Source: Membranipora membranacea (Eukaryota > Bryozoa > Gymnolaemata > Cheilostomatida > Membraniporidae). Taken from it: DNA of 64,000 nucleotides. A program made the translations under genes and the position numbers. Position 1 is the stretch's first letter. Each line of letters begins with the position of its first letter. Of the stretch, positions 40,501-53,486 are shown piece by piece. The stretch spans positions 29,202,001-29,266,000 of the forward strand of contig OU612065.1 in the NCBI GenBank assembly GCA_914767715.1, given 5' to 3'. The notes beneath the pieces were generated by a model. The model searched no databases. It worked only from the letters and a program-made list of their open reading frames with translations, and was not told the origin of the DNA.

Positions 40501-43500
40501 GGGAAGCCTGGCTCATCACACATGATTGTGTTACTTTTCTATTTAATAGTTTAGTAGGTTGATTCATCACCAACAGGTTTTAACACTGAGTTATCTTCCC
40601 CTTTTTCATGACAAAGCAACTCCACCATTTATTGTACACATAGAGCCCAGGTTACAAATAGAGGTACAGGTTAAAACCATGACACTGGCAGCAGTTCCTG
40701 ATTTGGTACAGGTGATCCATACATCCTAGTCAGATCCTTGCTAAATGGAACGAAAATTACCCCTCATGCATTGACCGGATCCCCTCCTGTCTCATTGATG
40801 AAAACAGTAGCCTTTGGTATAGAGTGTATAGAAGGTGAAGAGCAGGCATTGGTAATAGTGTGGCTTGAATGCTACGGGCCTGCAAGCTCCTGCATTCTAG
40901 GGAGATAATTATCACTGAGTTCAAGACTTAGGCTGTGTACTGTCACCAAAATCTTTTGGTCTTTTACTAAGAGATTTAGTGCAAAGACTATAATTGACAG
41001 CATCACCTACTTCAATATCTCAGCCTTTATGCGATATAATAGCATAGCGAATCAGTTTATGGCAGAGATTATAAATCACATGTACACAATACTGCCGTCT
41101 GTAGACAGAGAGCTTGATGACATATGGTCACTCACTACCTGTGGTGTGTGAGATAACATAATATAACCTTGTCTGTGTTTTTTCTCCTTTACCTTTTAAG
41201 AATATTGTGGTTTTATATGTCAAGATTTTTTGAGGTCATAGGCTTTGTTTTGCACCCATTGACTAATTGCATTGCTGCACCGACACAGCCACTGACTTAA
41301 GTTCCTAATATGTCACTGACCATGTCAATGCCCGGGTGAGTTTAATGTTCTGTGAACTTGCACTTAGTTTGCGTGAGAATATCGAGTACAAGACTTCAAA
41401 CAAGATAATGGAATCATCAAACGTCTAGTTATCATGTCAATTAACGGTGGTACAACAAGGAGTTCATGGTTGCACTATCAATGTAGAAAGGCAAAAGCCG
41501 TTATCAAGAAAATCATACAGGAGAGAGCAACTGCTACACTCTGTCTGAGTCCCTGCTATAGTGTGAATTTGGATAGAGAGTAGTGACACGGAATGTTGCA
41601 CTAACTTTCAAGTTATCTATTGCCAAATGTTGTTAACATTGTAAACTTATAAACATTGCAGCGAATGATTGAGCAACCATCATGATCATAAAATAGGCGA
41701 TTAAAGTTTAAAACACCGGATATAGTCAGCAAACACACACAAGGAAATTACCTGGTATGCGTCAGACAGTATGATAGGTTCTCCTGTTTGAGCCACCCGA
41801 CCAGCAATGCCAGATCCCCAGTCTATTTTGATCTTCTCATGAGCACTTTCATCTTTGTTTGGCGGTTCGTGACAGCTGACATCGAACAAGTGACTGACGA
41901 GACATCGCGAATCCTCACTCTCCGATCCAGAAACCAGGAAAATTGAGCATCTGGAAAGGTGTAAATTACTGTTAGTCATATATGATATAGTTTTATAGGT
42001 TTACAGCCGAGTTCCAGAGTTTAACGACTGAACAGTAAGGAAGTTGTGGCATTGTATCAAAAGTGGCCGTATAGTACTTCATTTATGACAAAATCAGCAA
42101 GGACAACCATTGAGTCTTTGTGCTTTTAATTGGCTGGAAATCTTAAAGTACACCTAATGCCTGAGGCTCATGTTATTGCTGTATGATTTTTGGATCAAAT
42201 TTATCCTTTTGTTGTGTCTGATCTGATCATGATTTAAAATTTAGGACTGTGGTTGGGCAATATGATCACATTGACTGGCCGTCGGCTAAACTTTCGATTG
42301 AAGGCTATGGAAAACAAAAACTTCTACAGTAACAGTTGAAAATGTGTTTTGAAAACAGGTTATCACTTCATCAAAATAGTTTGACGGTGTGTACTTTCTA
42401 AAGCGACTCAACACTTTCTTAAACTCTCATCGCAGATGGTTATTTTTGTGGTTTGTGTAAAAGTTTGTTGACATGAGTTTAGAGATTAGGTTGATTGTTT
42501 TGAACGTTTGAGGTTCCCTCAGCTGTCAGAATATCCGTTTTAAAGTAAGTTGAGATTGCACCATGATGAAAACAAAAAAGTAAAAAATCTAAAAATTTGT
42601 TGACCATAACTTTTGATATTAATGGCTCATAAATGTCAGAATAGGCGGTGTTATGCAAGTGTGTATTACCTAGAAGTAACTGTTACTCTTTGCTATCTCC
42701 CATATCATGATGGTAATGGCAAGAAAGGTGGACATAACTGATACATAGACTTGTATATATTTCATTTGTTGCACAGCTGCGCTCTTCCCTATCTTATCTA
42801 GGCAAACCCATCGTATTGGTATCTACCTGCCAACCTGATGACAGGGGGGGTCTAATCTAATCCCATCGGTATTGACATGTGAGAGCAAGTGTGTCCTCAT
42901 CTGATTCAGTGAAAACACATCAAAGGAATGTTATCTAATGACAATGTGTATATACCGTAGGGAAGGCATGCCATAGTACATAGTAAAATCTGATAAGAGC
43001 GGTCATAATATAATAATCCTTCCTTTACCAGGCCGTAGTACTATAAAGATTTTAACACCTACAGTCTACACTGACCTAAGGAGAACATGTCACAAAGGCT
43101 TGGTAGTAGTAGGTAGGGATGGAGACCACATGAATCTATGAATCTATATAAACTCTGGTACAGTTTTTAATACATAAATGGACATGGCCAAATTTTGGTT
43201 GCATGAACTTGTGTGATTAAGTTGAAAATAACAACTTCCACCAGTCTATTTATTCCCTGGTATAACAGGACCATGGTATCATTCAGATCAATTTGATCCA
43301 ATTTGCCAAAGTTTGACTTGCCCCTCCTGTCCCTAGCCAGCCATGTGCAGAGCTCTATGCGTGCATCCTATCAGATCATCGTGGAATTGAAGCTTAGTAC
43401 TCAATAGTAAGTAAGAGGGAAGCAACTTAGCAATTCAGAGAAAACTGCTTGAAAGTTTAAAATCTTGTTGAATGTCGCCTAACCTGTCTGCTTGAACAAG

Positions 43501-44798
43501 AGCGCTGATGTTCTTGAGAATTTTATAGCAGACCATATCAACATCGAGTTCGTAGCAGATGTCTTTGATCAGTTCCCACATCAGTTCTCGCTCATCTAGA
43601 TCGGAAGTATCCGAGATGTCGGAGCTCAGAACATCCAAGGATGTCTGACTATGTGAAGAGCCCTTCTCATCAGATTCAAGTTCGAGGAAAGTGGGTGTCC
43701 CACACGAGGCTTGTCTAACCTGCAATATTAACAGACAATTTTAAATTGTTGAAGCCATTTACAATAAATCGTTCATACCGTTTACAATATGCCTTGTTTC
43801 TCGCTCAATTTTCTAACTTTCACTTTTATCTAACAGCGTGTATACCAGTCACGGTTTTCTCAGATTGCATACAAATATCACCATTGAAGAGATTTGTTTG
43901 AGTTCGGATATTATAACATAGCATAACAGAGCATGGAAGCTGTATTTCCGTCAGATAATTTCTTGACGGAAATTTTCTGGTGAATTTCTAATTCATCTTG
44001 CACAGCAAAAATCAGACCCAAGTCCTGTAACAACACAACGTACCCTATAAAGCCATTGATATAACTGACCAAAGAAAGGATTTTTGAGACATTGGGTAGG
44101 TCGAAAAGAAATGTCAGGGTTTGAGTTGCCGGGTAGATTGGGAGAGTGATAGTATAAGTTCTCGGACAGTGTTTCTCAGGAATTCTGTGACACTCTCAAT
44201 CAAAACCTTGATGCGTTGCAAAATTTCTGAGAACAACAAACCGAGAACTTGGACTATCAAAAGTGTGGCATTTATTCCGGAAATATTAGAAGTCACATTC
44301 AAAGCAGTTTTCCAATCGGATGGAAAATGGAATACAGAAAAGGCAGACATCTTACTGTTAAAGTTTTAGTTGTATCCTGCGGAGAGAAAAGGCAAAACAC
44401 AATAACATTTAATATCACTTTACACAACTGCCACATATCCATAACAATTGGAAGTATTCGCCACATGCTATGAATCTGAAAGCCATCCTTATTGAATAAG
44501 ATATTTATAAACATACCATGGGCTGCAAGTCTCCAGATATAGTTTCAAACTGCTGGCTGGATATCTTCCTGACCGGCGAAATAGCATTGAGCTTATCCAA
44601 ACTGTTAGCTGGAGAAATATGAGTCTTTGTTGCGTGTTTGTGTATCCATTTGTCTATCAAGCGTCTGCTAGCCTTTCTCAGAAAGTAGTTTTCTACAAAC
44701 TGCGGGTGGTTGTCTAACCAATCCTCTATATGGGAAGCCGAATAGGAAAGTGAAGGCAATGACATAGATCTTTCTGAAGACGACATCTCGTGTGCCAT
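28572..44798 (-). CDS. PDE5A: PDE5-like cGMP phosphodiesterase (PDE5/6/11 group)
   Basis: Seventeen exons join in frame on the minus strand: 44798-44517, 44376-44356, 43719-43484, 41950-41752, 39828-39670, 38632-38543, 36301-36164, 34254-34084, 33133-32948, 32314-32171, 31427-31281, 30931-30824, 30485-30376, 30094-29906, 29631-29340, 29043-28960, 28676-28572; 886 residues. The N-terminus ([20 protein letters not shown], then [11 protein letters not shown]) is like PDE5. GAF-A spans exons 3-6 and ends [19 protein letters not shown] spans exons 7-10 ([17 protein letters not shown]). The catalytic domain has [35 protein letters not shown] and the glutamine segment [14 protein letters not shown], so the metal ligands and the nucleotide-binding glutamine are present. 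It should hydrolyse cyclic nucleotides, probably cGMP, in the cytosol, with GAF domains as allosteric sites. PDE11 is the alternative: N-terminus and GAF-A favour PDE5, and the catalytic part is intermediate. Confidence 0.92.
28823..28857. repeat. Perfect 14-bp hairpin
   Basis: Arm CAGGGAGGGTGGGA, 7-nt loop, exact complement. It lies in the last PDE5-like intron. The GGGAGGGTGGGA arm recurs at about 23330, next to another hairpin. Confidence 0.8.
29821..29874. repeat. Perfect 19-bp inverted repeat
   Basis: Arm GCTCTGATATGATTGGCTG at 29821-29839 and its exact complement at 29856-29874, in a PDE5-like intron. A looser relative (GCTCTGATTGGTGGG ... CCAATCAAAGC) lies at about 5036-5085 in a convertase intron, which suggests a dispersed foldback element. 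Confidence 0.8.
38443..38514. repeat. 21-bp inverted repeat around a C13 run
   Basis: Arms at 38443-38463 and 38494-38514 (CCTGTCTTGACGAGCTTTGTT and complement, one mismatch) enclose a run of 13 C. It lies about 30 bp downstream of the donor of PDE5-like exon 6 (exon end 38543), in the intron. Confidence 0.8.
39049..39312. mobile_element. TIR element (hAT-like MITE), copy 1
   Basis: Starts CAGGGCCGTAGTTT and ends with the near complement (AACTACGGGCCTG). It shares most of its length with 46787-47029. CAG...CTG ends are typical of hAT elements. The flanks here give at best a 3-bp duplication (CTA). There is no transposase frame. It lies in a PDE5-like intron. Confidence 0.75.
44356..44376 (-). 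other. 21-nt microexon of the PDE5-like gene
   Basis: Encodes DTTKTLT between exon 1 and exon 3. It has a strong acceptor (CCTTTTCTCTCCGCAG) and donor (GTAAGA). Both flanking exons are phase 0, so it could be a cassette that is skipped without a frame change. Confidence 0.65.
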
Positions 44799-46786
44799 GC
44801 CTCTAACACCCGGCAGCGCTGTCGATCTCCTCGCAGCTCACATGTATTACCCTCTAGCACTGTGACCACAATGACTCTGCTCCTGGTGTTACACTCTCTG
44901 CAGACAAATCAGCGTCAAGTATTGATTTCACTAATTGTTCACGTCCTTTATAAGCCAAGCCACCATAGTACCAATTATTACAATCTTAGTAAACAATATA
45001 CCTGTATAGAGTTATCCAGAACGCACATGCCAAGACGTGATTGTGCAAGGTATAAATGCGTAATAAAGTCTACTAGGTATTACAATAATTAGGAAAATGT
45101 ATGGCTCATTTGTTGGTTTAAACACTGAACTTTGATAAAGCTAAGACAAGGTTGTGATAGAGCGGAGTTTTCTCGTGTTTACTGTGGTCGATGACTGCAT
45201 CTTATCTGAGTAATTTTGTGTTTATGAACTAATTAATGCATTAAGCAGTTCGCTAGCAGGGGGTTTCACACCAGCAGCTAGGAGATATATCTCGCAATCA
45301 CGACCAGAGATTAGAGAAAAGCACACAATGACCTCGGTCAAGCTGGCGTCACGCAACATTCTTTTTACATATTTCTAGCTAGATTAAATACCATGCTTTT
45401 CCATTCAAAGAATTACAGGTTGACAAAGAATGCAACTGCCATTTTCCGATTAACTATGGGAGAAATATTAATCAATCGAAGCTGTTTATTAGAAGAAGAA
45501 AAACAACGAGACTTGAACTAGAGTAGAGAAAAAGAGCACTCACCTATCTTTTGACTGATATACCTGTTGAAAGTAAACAGCGATCCTTGAAGGCATAAAA
45601 AACAGGTCTGGGAAATAAACACCTCACTAACAAGTGAACAAACTAACGATGCTGAATGTGTTTATTCAATTCAACTATCCCTAACCAAGGAGTACTCCTT
45701 GCCCTAACTATCATTTCAATCAAAACAGCCTGAGGCAAGATAGAATAGGATGAGACTTTAGGCTAGTAACACTGGAATTCCCTTAGATACTAAAGGAGCT
45801 AATCACTGTACAAAGGCATGCTCTAATGTTACGCAGTGTGAAGAGGCACTATCCAATTACTTCAAGCTTACAAGCATCTCCCAGCTATCTATCTCTGGCA
45901 ATCCCGATATCTGATGACTGAGGTGAAGTGAAAGAATAAACACATATACATTTCAGCATTGTGTTTTGTTCTAACGTTGAGCGACAACATAAAACAATCC
46001 AGATATAGCTTCTAAAGGTCAATCACTAGATAATATTTAAATAGCAAGAAATAAATACAGCTGAAAGTCATGATACCAGCATCCCCATCTCCATAGGGTA
46101 ACCACCGACGAGAAACTGATGATAAAAACTAAAAGTCGAAATATTTACACATTACAGAGTACCGTTTCAAGATGGTGTTGTGGATAATTGCCAGGTGTTT
46201 ACTGTTGCAGACCACCATCAAGACTGCAAATTGTTTATGTAACAAACAACCTGCAGCCAAAAACCAGCCCAAAAACAGCAGCTGAGACAATAACACATGG
46301 GCAACTTTTTTAATTTTACAGAAGCTAATCACAGAGTGAGCTATTATAGGTATCCATCTGTCAGGAGCTGTCAAATGACGTGTGGCTGCGCATAATGAAT
46401 TATTATTTTGTGAAAAAAGGTGAATACAGGTGAATACAGGTGAATAAGGTCTATCCCTTCAAATTTAAATTTGGCTACAAAATTTTATTTTCAAAACTAA
46501 GATTTTGTTCCAATACGGTGGACAGTGTGCACAAACAAAAAATACACATATTATGGCTATTTATTATAATAGATCGATGTGGGTAGGGGGACACTTCCTG
46601 ATGATAATTCTTGTCTCACTAGCACTGACAGGTTAAAGGGTAATAAAACCATGATTAAAAATAACACTGTTTAAAGACCTGATGTTTGACCGATAATGAA
46701 TTTCTGACAAGCTGTAAGTCAAGGAGTTTTTGGAGCATCCTTGAATAGATCGAGTGGCTTACAAATTTTGTACGGCCATTGAATCA
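44799..46786. other. PDE5-like upstream region
   Basis: Presumed 5' UTR and promoter of the minus-strand gene, with no recognisable exon. A short tandem GGTGAATACA repeat lies at about 46419-46446. Confidence 0.5.
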
Positions 46787-47029
46787 CAGGGCCGTAGTTT
46801 GAAAAAATGGTAGGGGGAGCGCTAAAGCTTTGAGGGTGTGAAGCGGCCCCCAGGATGGATATGGTAAATCCGTCCTGTGGAGTCTGGGGTAATGATATAA
46901 ATAGCAAATGGGAGGTCCCAAATGAGCTGATTCTGACATGGAATAATCAAGTATGGCATTTTTAGGCCCTTCTATTAGGCATTCTAGGGGAGGCAGAGCG
47001 TCCCTGCCTCCGCTAGAACTACGGGCCTG
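46787..47029. mobile_element. TIR element (hAT-like MITE), copy 2
   Basis: Same family and orientation as 39049-39312. It has CAGGGCCGTAGTTT / AACTACGGGCCTG termini and a clean direct repeat AATCA at 46782-46786 and 47030-47034. It is non-autonomous. Confidence 0.8.
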
Positions 47030-47034
47030 AATCA

Positions 47035-49970
47035 ATAATAAATGACGGGAGGCAAGGTGGTCCCAAAGTAGGAATATGTTTACTCTTGTATACGTATATA
47101 ACTAGCATATTTACGTCATATTTCAATCTGAATTGAGGTATTTGAAAAAAAAAAACAGATATCTCTGGAGGAGTTATAGAATTTTATTACAATTTTATTG
47201 AAATATATGTCCCAAATGCTCTGTAGAGGGACGTGAGAGACATCCCTTTGAGGGTTGTCAGCCTGTCGCAGGATCAGGGCGCCCATAATCGCATACTGAC
47301 CTCATCAGGGTTCGGGTTACTTAAGAAGAAGTTTGTTCCCTCTGTGAATAGGGAGGAATAATTTTAACGCTGTGCATCTTGAGCCGCCTCTATACCCGAC
47401 TTTTGCAATATCACTCCGCACTCCGCCACCACAGAGGGAACAAGTTTGTTCTAGGTTACTTCAGATCCTAATTGATCCTTGATACAGGGGCATGCTCAAG
47501 CTAACTGCGACTGTTGATGGAAAACAATAATTTGACAACCCTCAGAAAAGAAAAGGGCTTTGATTGATGAACTCATACTATGGCCGATCATTATAATTAT
47601 CTATCAACGTTTGCACATGTTTAGGTCAAGAAATTAATCGCATCCATTAGCTGTCAGCGAATCTGACACTGATGATCCTTTTTATGGTCGATCAGTGCAG
47701 CAACCTTTGAATTATAATACTGCATTTATGCACAGTCATGCAGGACTTGCATTTATATTCTTGAAAGAGGTGCCAAAAATTGCCAAATTGCCAAAAAAAG
47801 AGAGTGGTGTCATGCTTGCTAAGCGGTACTAGAATAATCTTGTCAACTGTGCTCTGATGACATTGCGAACATTGCGTATCAAAGTTCAAGCACATCCCTC
47901 ATCTTTAGTACTCTATCGGAAGGTAAAGTAAAAAATCATACCCTTATAGAAGAAATAAACGCTAAATTAATGTAGGATAGACTTTTTTATCTTATTTTAC
48001 ATCAAAAAAAGTCTAAGTCAACTCTGCGTTGTAAAGAAAGGGATCCAATAATAATAATATTTTTTTCAAACCAGTTGCAATATGAACTAGCTAGTCCCAT
48101 CAGTATAGGTTCCATTGTCTATGATAAGCTCATTCAAAAAGTGGTCAATGTTATTACAGCTTGCTATTCTCAACAAATCATGTTTGTTCATGCAGGGATG
48201 GGTTAGTAAAATTGGGAGTTGTTTTACCCATCACATAAAAGTCTAAACTGGTCAAGCATATCTGTATCCAATCACTATCCAGATAACATCTCAAGCATGC
48301 GCAGTTAGCCGGATGCCGATACCTTGGAATCCAGAAAACAAATTTTCAGAAATGTGTGGTCTGTATAGGAAAAAAAATTAGTTTGCAGTTGATGGAAACT
48401 ATTGTTATCTGGAGTGTTCTGTCTGAGCACAGACCTACTGCTGTCCCTGAATTGTAACTGCAAGTCCGGACCATCAGTTGTCTCCATTAACCATAACAGT
48501 GTAGTATCAGAGAGAGTGTGAGGGGAGCACATCACTTGTCACTTCAGATTATTATTGTTAGAAGTCAGTGATGGTCAAACTCAAGTAGTGTTATTTCTAT
48601 ACTCACTACTTATTTTCTTACTTTCTAAAAGTACACTTACAGTAACTAACTTACTAGTAGCAAACAAAGGCCTTTTTTGGTGAATTGAAACTGTAGAGAG
48701 GCACCAGAAGTCCAGACTTGTTGGCTGCTGTACATAATTAGACACAGCAGTCTCGGCTCACTCACTTGACTCACTGCGTTGGAGTCTTTGGTCACTGGAT
48801 CAAGATCAAATGCCCGTTTGCTGTGCTTTGAATAATTGTAAATATCCCGTCTGTCAATCTAGCCTGTTATGCACAGACCTGCTCAATTCTAAATGGGCAA
48901 GTGCCAACTTTGAACTGATACTGAGTTGACTAAATTTATCTTGTATCACAGCTGTGATCTTGTACGGCCACCGAGCACCTTGGCTTGCAGACAACACAAT
49001 GGTCTGCCTATCCAGAATGACCCCACACCATCCAGACATAGGTCATCATGCTTGCTGTAGTAAGGCATTTTGACTTCGTGTTTGCAATTTGACTGATCTA
49101 ATATCACACTTGAGTAAGTACCATTGAACTTCATAGATCTGGAAAAGCATCATGAGCTTTCTTTTGACAAACAAAGGGCTTGCAAGAATAGCCAGCCCCA
49201 GATCAATGTCAGATGAGTCCCTGTGTTGAATGTTCTAACTTTATAAGGTCATATTATTATTTCTGTTACATGAGGAGAATTTAATTCCCTGCCGAAGTCA
49301 CATCCTGAGCCAAACAGTCCAGAAATGTGTTAGGTACTGGCTATAGATGCCCCTTACTTTGTCTGTAACGGGTGTTGTGTGAAAGTATTTGTTTCAGTCA
49401 AAGATCAATGCATGTTATAGTCAGGCAGTTACTTATGATTAAGTTATGTCACATTTGCATGGTAAAAACTTCAATGCTATTCTTGGTTTGAATTATTGAT
49501 GGTATTTTTTTACCGTGAAAATCTGACACAGCTTTATCATGAGTAGCTGCCTGACTATAACATACATTGGTCTTTGGCTAGTCTTTCAATATGACAAATA
49601 ATCATAGGTCGAGTCTTGAAGTGAGTTGACCGTTTGAGAATGAGAGTAACTGTCCTGTATACATTTATAGATTTAACTCTGCTGTTATTCACCTTAAAGG
49701 AGTTCTGAATTGTTGAGGGATCATTCAACCCAGCTGCACACCAAGCTTCACTCTTGATAACTTGAATCATCTGGAGTCCATGTTTTGGGTAGAAACTGAC
49801 TAAATATGTCCTAAAACAAATACCAGTTTCCGTCAGATATATTTTAATAAATTCAGAACAAGCTTGATATGACATAAATAGTATTCCTATATTATATCAT
49901 AGTGATTTTAAAAGGTTACACTGTATATTGACGGTGGCAATGATTAATATGATGACACTCTTGCTTTTAG
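47035..49970. other. Intergenic, with foldback sequences
   Basis: No gene was recognised. Inverted arms TTGTTCCCTCTGTG / CACAGAGGGAACAA lie at about 47332-47449. A longer foldback pair (about 37-bp arms, built on GTTATAGTCAGGCAG) lies at 49403-49440 and 49536-49572. Confidence 0.55.
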
Positions 49971-52429
49971 ATATCGTACTGACCAATGGTATAGAGCAAC
50001 CTAAGATTAACCATGAGTGGTAAGTTTAATGTACTTCAATGTGATTAATTCTTTGTTTTAATGTCGAACACCAATTTGAATTGCAACAACATAGAAACTG
50101 GGGGGTCTGCAATAATGGCATGTTGAGAATGCTTACATAGGATTAAAATTCAGTATTATATTACCTTGTGTGTGTGAATTCAGCAACATTTTATTGAGAC
50201 AGGCTTTCATTTGCTACTCAGTCACTTCCATGACTATAGCTTTCCTAGGATATTTGTTCTCTCCCGTACTCTTTATGGTGGGATAAGTTTTAATACATGA
50301 TGAATGTCTTTCATTCCAAAACCACTATTTATAGACCAATGAAAGCTGGTATAAAATGATAAAGTTTTTTTGTCACAATCATAAGATGTTTGTTTGTATT
50401 GTAGGTGGAAGAACACACAGGAAAAAATGGTCAGAGGAAAAGCATGACATTATCATGACACCAAGACGACATGAAAGGGTCAGTATTATTTTCTGCTCTT
50501 TTATTGGGCTTCACAGTGACGCTGCGGAGAGGCTCAAAATCACTATTGCTATATTAACCACTTTTTAACGAATTGAATTGTTTGGAAAAAACAAAAATGC
50601 TTTAGGTATCCCACGGAGCAGACAGATGATTTTAATAGTTCAATCATTCAAAAAGATTAGTTGGCAAAATATTGATAGTGATTTACTTTAGTAGGCTAAG
50701 GCCGAGACTTTGGTTACTGGTTGGTCTATATAGCCTCACAATCATCAGTGTCTTTGCGCAGCCATTATTTGAAATATGAGTGTTATAAATTGAAAATGCT
50801 TGAATTGATTATAAATTTTACTAGTATTGTAAATTGCCTTAAGTGTGGGTTTGCATTGTCCACTCTGCTTCTCCACCCCACATATACATAGTCCCTTCAA
50901 AAGTTGGTTACAGTCTTCAATTTGAGAAATTAAAATTTAATCAATGAATATTGATTGGAAGCCCCTCATTTACCATAGAGGGAATTAATACATATCTATA
51001 TAAAGCTTCAGGATATCACACTTAGGTATTAAATTCCATAGAACATGATGAGTAATATTGTATCTACATACATACTATAGGTAGCAGTAGCCAAACAGAT
51101 GGAGCCTTCCGCTGGGTATGATGAATATCTGATGCTTTTGCAGCAGCGTAACAAGTAAGTGATGGAAACATATCGCTGTAAATAAGACTAAGTGATGGGA
51201 ATATAGTACTTTTCTTATGATAACAGGCTCGATACCCATGATATTATATGATATTTGCCACGGCATATTTTGTGTGCGCTAAGTCCTGGCAATCATGTAT
51301 TACTATACAGTTATATTTTCTCATAAAATGACCTATATTAGGTACATACATAGACTTATTAACAATTATTATTGAGTCTATGGGTGCAAATGTTAAAATT
51401 GAACTTACTACATTTGGGACTAACAGCTTCGAGACGATTGAGCACAGAGGTCATTAGTCATTGGAGAGACATAAGCCACTGTTGTATTAAATTCTACCCT
51501 CTGATAAGTTCAATTGGTGACATGAACATGAGCAAAGCACAGCTTAATTGAGTGAATACATATCAATTATATTATTTATTAATTTAATTTAATATAATTA
51601 AGTCTATAAGTGTTTATTAAAATTTATCAGAATGATTCAGAAGGTAAAACTTACTGATAAAGAGCAGTTGGAGAAAGAGAGAAAGGAGAAAGGCTTCGCT
51701 CTCTATGTCAATGGTGCTAACGACGCAAAGGCAAAGAAAAACATGAGGCGGAAAAACCCGAGTCCTAGTCCGAGAAATGCCAGACTAGCAGCAGGTATGT
51801 ATGAGAAAGTTTGGGAAATCTCTAAACAATTTTCTTTCAAGGAAGCCTTATTTCCAGATTACATGCTACAGTAGTAATATATAACCTTTTTATGTGTCAC
51901 CCTTTTTTGTGATAAGTGATATAGATGCCGATAAATAATATAAAGAAAACTCTGTGTAGACCTTGGTTCACTCGTTATGTTATATTTGCGAAAGGGATTT
52001 TATTTTGCTACCTAGCCTCTTGTGACAAGCGAACTTTATAAGAATAGAGCCTGCCAGAAGGTGGCAGCTAGTGTAAGCTCAACATTTACAGAATTCATTG
52101 GTATTGATAGACGTAAAAGCTGCCAGATTTTTAGCTTTATTCCAATCCTGATGGCATATCTCCACAAATACAATACAATTTTACCGCTGATCCATAAATT
52201 CACATCAATGGTTGTATACTGATGCCCATAAAATATTCTGCAGATCTCACAAAGTTATCAGGGAGAGTTACAAGTCATGGTGACGAGGATTTGTCTATCC
52301 AGATACCCACAAGTGCTAGATCACGCTCAGCACCAGACAAAGCCCAGAAAAGTGTCAGGAAGAACTGGAATGCCTCATCTATCAATATCCAGACTGCCAG
52401 AGGAGACAAGATGCACCTGCAAGCACCCG
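49971..52429 (+). CDS. KATNIP: KATNIP (katanin-interacting protein), N-terminal exons only
   Basis: Exons 49971-50019 (5' UTR plus ATG at 50013), 50405-50478, 51081-51154, 51631-51794 and 52244-52429 join in frame and give about 166 residues. Recognisable family motifs are YDEYLMLLQQRN, then GFALYVNGAN, then RSRSAPDKAQKSVRKNW and INIQTARGDKMHLQAP, in the same order as in the N-terminus of vertebrate KATNIP (KIAA0556). That protein is a basal-body and axoneme protein linked to ciliary microtubules and katanin. The start is the ATG in AACCATGAGTGG, just before a donor. The last exon ends in a good donor (GTGAGT, leaving one base), so the gene should continue. No continuation was found in the remaining 11.5 kb. 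The full protein is normally over 1,000 residues, so this is a 5' part. Confidence 0.72.
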
Positions 52430-53486
52430 GTGAGTCATGTGACATACTATTCTAAGTACTCAGACTGAGGATTTTTATGTGGAGATCCTCTTGTCAAGGT
52501 ATCGCTCATCCAACAAAATCACCACATATTAGAGTCATTTGTTCTAAGAACAAGTTAAGTATGCTAAGGAACATGTGGTTGTAGATCTTAATTTGAAAAC
52601 CAGTTTTCAAAATCAATTTTGTTGAGGTAGTAACAACCTCATAATTCTATAACGTTGAAATTTCACTCGCGTATGTGACCAACTGTTCAAACCTCACAGT
52701 GTAAGAAGTTACTTTAACTCTGAATCATAAATATTGCCATGCTGTGTTACTGGGCACAGAGGCATAGCAAAAAGTTGGGGATTTACTAGGTTTATAAAAA
52801 CCAATTTTGATGTATTGTTCGGAGTTATCTTTCAAATGAACAAGAGAAGACAATTCCACACATATCATCATTATCAAAAATTGACATTATTAGTCAACGT
52901 CAGCAATAGTACATTGCAGCCTACTCAAAATGATATATCCTCTCAAGCAACAGTCAAAACAAGGAAGTGTGCACGGCTTTTTTGACAGGATTTTAGTACA
53001 GAATGAAATGAAAGTATGTTTTAGAAGTGAAACGTTGAAACTATGTTTTTGCAATGGCCCTCGAACTCAAATCTGATATAATTGGCCAGACATTGATTTT
53101 GGTATATATTAAAAATAGATAGAATTGATGTGATTTACTCAGGTCTGTCCTCATTTGAAGGTATAGCTGCATTCTCTACAGTAAATGCCATTGTTGATCA
53201 GAATCTTGATTCGACTTGCAAACCAATTGAATTTCATGCGGGAAAGTAAACACTATCCCTCTGATCAATGTCAGTTTTCGTTTTAATAGGAGGAGCGATG
53301 TGACTGGTTCGCAAATTGCAATCAGTTAACAACACAGTCTTAATTCTGAAATGTTCAAACATAAAATATCACAAATATATTTGGATTTATTTAGTTGCTG
53401 AAATATTTTGTTAGATACATGAATAACAAACATATTATTTATTTCTAAGTATAAGACGAAAAGTCAGCTTATCAGTTAGTGATAAG
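52430..53486. other. Presumed KATNIP intron or spacer
   Basis: No exon seen on either strand. The stretch at about 53145-53480 resembles 56185-56405, the 3' flank of the next peptide gene, as part of a segmental duplication. Confidence 0.5.
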
